Source: an uncultured Paraglaciecola sp.
GTDB taxonomy: Bacteria > Pseudomonadota > Gammaproteobacteria > Enterobacterales > Alteromonadaceae
NCBI GenBank assembly: GCA_947498355.1
Contig: CANMKA010000011.1
Span: 1 to 64,000 of the forward strand
Direction: 5' to 3'
Length of the DNA: 64,000 nt
Shown here: piece by piece, positions 61,799 through 64,000 of the stretch
Numbering within the stretch: position 1 is the first letter of the stretch
How the letters are laid out: each line of letters starts with the position of its first letter
Position numbers and translations under genes: made by a program
The notes under the pieces: generated by a model
What the model was told of the DNA's origin: nothing
Databases searched by the model: none
The model's input: the letters and a program-made list of their open reading frames with translations, nothing else

Positions 61799-62815
61799 AT
61801 GAAAGAGACAAAGTTACCACTGCCTAAAGCGACACTCGTCACGGGTTTGCTTGTATACGGCCTGAGCGCCTATGCTGAAAATTCTGATGAGGCGGTGTCG
61901 AGTCAAGAGCGGTTCAATGCCTGTTTGCTTGCTGCCATTGCTAACGCCGAGCCCGAGCAAACAGTTAAAGGGTTGCGCGCGCAATGCCAAACTAGCTCGG
62001 TCAACCGAGTCAAAAAGCGACGTACCCTAGAAAAAAGCGCGGCGAATAATCCTTTTGCCATTTTGCCTCATAAACCAAACTTCTTGTTGCCGGTAACCAT
62101 TGCGGACGTGCGCAGTGAGCCATACCTAGATCTACCCATTGGTGAAAAGTTTGATAATCTTGAAGCAAAGTTTCAGGTCTCCCTTAAATACTTGGCTTGG
62201 CAAGATGTACTTTTTAAAGACGTAGATGTGCAGTTTGCCTTTACTGCAACCAGTTGGTGGCAATCTTATAACGACGACATTTCTGCACCATTTCGTGAAA
62301 CCAATTATGAGCCAGAGGTGATAGTTGACTACAGTCACTCTTGGTCTTTGTTGGGCTTGTCAGTCGAAAACACTTACTTGTCTCTCAATCATCAATCGAA
62401 TGGCCAAACTGGTTTATTGTCGCGTAGTTGGAATCGAATTATTTTGGGTTTAGTGTTTGCTCAAACCGATAATGTGACTTGGGGCCTTAGAACTTGGTAT
62501 CGTGTTCCTGAAGATGAAAAGCTCGACCCTAGTGCGCCCGAAGGTGACGACAACCCTAACATAGAGCGTTATTTTGGCTATGGAGAGTTAGGTGGAATTT
62601 GGCACTTGTCCGATCAACACAGCCTTGAATTCATGTTGAGAAATAACCTTAGAAGCGACAACAAAGGCGCGCTGCAACTAGGTTATTCGTTTCCAATTAA
62701 CGGTAAATTGCAGGGGTACCTTGAGTACTTTAATGGTTACGGCGAAAGCCTAATTTACTACAACCAGCATACCCAGCGTCTTGGGCTGGGTTTTAAATTA
62801 ACCAACTGGTTGTAA
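61799..62815 (+). CDS. pldA: outer-membrane phospholipase A
   Basis: This calcium-dependent phospholipase of the outer membrane removes misplaced phospholipids from the outer leaflet. From ATG 61799 it has 338 residues: a signal peptide (cut after YGLSAYA), an N-terminal extension of about 70 residues not seen in the E. coli enzyme, then a 12-strand barrel. The catalytic motif NHQSNG (His and Ser) and SRSWNR are intact, and the Asn for the triad lies before it. It is placed after the YcxB-like gene with 25 bases between. Confidence 0.93.
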   Translation: MKETKLPLPKATLVTGLLVYGLSAYAENSDEAVSSQERFNACLLAAIANAEPEQTVKGLRAQCQTSSVNRVKKRRTLEKSAANNPFAILPHKPNFLLPVTIADVRSEPYLDLPIGEKFDNLEAKFQVSLKYLAWQDVLFKDVDVQFAFTATSWWQSYNDDISAPFRETNYEPEVIVDYSHSWSLLGLSVENTYLSLNHQSNGQTGLLSRSWNRIILGLVFAQTDNVTWGLRTWYRVPEDEKLDPSAPEGDDNPNIERYFGYGELGGIWHLSDQHSLEFMLRNNLRSDNKGALQLGYSFPINGKLQGYLEYFNGYGESLIYYNQHTQRLGLGFKLTNWL

Positions 62816-62845
62816 ATCCTCTTAAACTTAGGCCCTGCAGAATCG

Positions 62846-64000
62846 TTAGGGTTCTGACTGGCTAAGTGCTTTGTTTTGTTGCAAGGCATCTAAGGCACGT
62901 TGCCTAGAGGCTTTTAAATCGACAATAGGTTTTGGGTAATTTTCACCCAAAACTACTTTTGCTTGATTAAGAATCTCTTGGGGCGCGTCCCAAGGGGCAT
63001 GAATGTATTTGTCGGGTAGGTCTGATAGTTCTGGGCAATAGCTGCGAACATAGTCTCCACTTTTATCAAACTTTTCACCTTGGGTGACCGGATTAAATAT
63101 TCTGAAGTAGGGTGCAGCGTCCGCACCTGTCCCTGCTACCCATTGCCAGCTTGCACTGTTCGCTGCTAGGTCGGCATCGAGTAAACAATCCCAGAACCAA
63201 CGTTCACCTGAGCGCCAGTCAATCAGCAAATTTTTAACTAAAAACGAGCCAACTAGCATACGTACGCGATTGTGCATAGTGCCGGTTTGCCACAACTGGC
63301 GCATTCCCGCGTCGACCATAGGGATCCCCGTATTGCCTTGTTGCCAAGCTTTGAGTGCTTGGTCGTCTTTACGCCACGGGAAATGGGAAAACTTAGGGCT
63401 AAAGTTCTCTTTTGGAATAGTTGGAAAGTGATATAAAAGGTAATGGGAAAATTCACGCCAGCCTAATTCACTTAAAAAGCAATCTAGACCCGGATCTTCG
63501 GTATTGCCGTTACATGCGTCTATGGCACTGTACCAAACCTGATGAACCGAGATTTCGCCAAAATGTAAATGGGCCCCTAAACCCGAGGTTGCTTCTAGAT
63601 CGGGGAAGTCTCGCTTGGCTTTGTATTGGTTAACCTTTTGCGAAACAAACTCGGCGAGTCGGTCAGCCGCACCTTGCTCCCCGGGTTGCCATTGCTCTGC
63701 CATTTGTTGATACCAGTTGATGCTTGGCATCAAGTTAAGAGTGGCTAAACCATGATTTTGTTCGTCTACGTACTGAATACTGAGATTATCAGGTTTAGGC
63801 GTGGGTATGCGCGGAGCGGGTTTACTTAGGCAGCCTTTTCGATAGTAAGGGGTAAACACTCTATAAGGCGTTTCGTCTTTTTTAAGCACCTGCCAAGGCT
63901 CCCACAACAAGTGGCCATTAAAGCTTTTTACCTCTATGCCTAGATCAATGAGTACTTGCTTGATTTTTGTGTCTCTAGAAATTTGCCAAGGTTCGTAGCA
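62846..64000 (-). CDS. phrB: deoxyribodipyrimidine photolyase, 5' part outside window
   Basis: This light-driven repair enzyme splits cyclobutane pyrimidine dimers. 384 residues are visible; the frame stays open to the right edge (LGIEVKSFNGHLLWEPWQ), so the N-terminal antenna-binding part is only partly seen. The FAD-binding domain is complete: SGLGAHLHFGEIS, LGWREFSHYLLYHFP, FPWRKDDQALKAWQQGNTG, VDAGMRQLWQTGTMHNRVRM, and 'NSASWQWVAGTGADAAPYFR'. It looks like a class I CPD photolyase. It converges on pldA with 30 bases between. Confidence 0.93.
   Translation of the reverse strand, partial: CYEPWQISRDTKIKQVLIDLGIEVKSFNGHLLWEPWQVLKKDETPYRVFTPYYRKGCLSKPAPRIPTPKPDNLSIQYVDEQNHGLATLNLMPSINWYQQMAEQWQPGEQGAADRLAEFVSQKVNQYKAKRDFPDLEATSGLGAHLHFGEISVHQVWYSAIDACNGNTEDPGLDCFLSELGWREFSHYLLYHFPTIPKENFSPKFSHFPWRKDDQALKAWQQGNTGIPMVDAGMRQLWQTGTMHNRVRMLVGSFLVKNLLIDWRSGERWFWDCLLDADLAANSASWQWVAGTGADAAPYFRIFNPVTQGEKFDKSGDYVRSYCPELSDLPDKYIHAPWDAPQEILNQAKVVLGENYPKPIVDLKASRQRALDALQQNKALSQSEP

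Noticed and set aside
62846..64000. Photolyase as a truncated pseudogene
   Set aside because: The frame stays open and conserved up to the window edge, so the gene simply continues outside.

Overview
The window looks like chromosome of a marine gammaproteobacterium of the Alteromonadaceae (Alteromonas/Glaciecola/Paraglaciecola type). This rests on the housekeeping gene set and order (yggS divergent from pilT-pilU, recO-pdxJ-acpS, relA-mazG), the xylose genes, a secreted beta-helix carbohydrate-active protein and a moderate base composition. The genus is inferred; no rRNA or other marker gene is present.

Layout. 1-3162 is the right end of an integrated element. It carries an unrecognised gene, then a leftward three-gene operon (unknown protein, a DnaB-like helicase core that has lost its P-loop, and a GIY-YIG nuclease), and it ends in the 3' half of a tRNA-Leu(CAA) that probably served as attachment site. 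3163-4340 is gene-free and holds tRNA 3'-end remnants, terminators, structured repeats and a pyrimidine-rich repeat array. 4347-13238 holds an LEA-type lipoprotein, xylA-xylB with divergent xylR, and a hybrid histidine kinase paired with a Tat-exported binding protein. 13383-38882 is conserved core: DUF4426-yggT-proC-yggS, pilT-pilU, dsbC, recJ, recO-pdxJ-acpS, relA-mazG, then a ThuA-like protein, a diguanylate cyclase, MAPEG, DUF418, an ABC exporter, a Kef-type antiporter and purT.

38890-54920 is an accessory block. Two arrays of the same intergenic repeats, in opposite orientation, enclose a WYL-domain regulator with its own inverted-repeat operator, a complete type I-C CRISPR-Cas operon (cas3-cas5-cas8c-[cas11c]-cas7-cas4-cas1-cas2) and a CRISPR array of 49 identical 32-nt repeats with 48 spacers. 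Beyond the array lie a Phd/ParE-type toxin-antitoxin pair and an intact IS256-family element with 8-bp target duplications, set between two near-identical copies of the sequence that follows the array.

54925-64000 returns to ordinary chromosome: YacL, a YgjP-like metallopeptidase, a short-chain dehydrogenase, a large secreted beta-helix protein with an Asp-rich linker, another repeat array, a DUF1003/MscS pair, a YcxB-like protein, outer-membrane phospholipase A and a photolyase that runs off the right edge.

The least explained parts are the pseudo-DnaB/GIY-YIG operon beside the tRNA-Leu junction and the self-regulated WYL gene in front of the CRISPR-Cas operon. Both are reported as hypotheses with tests.
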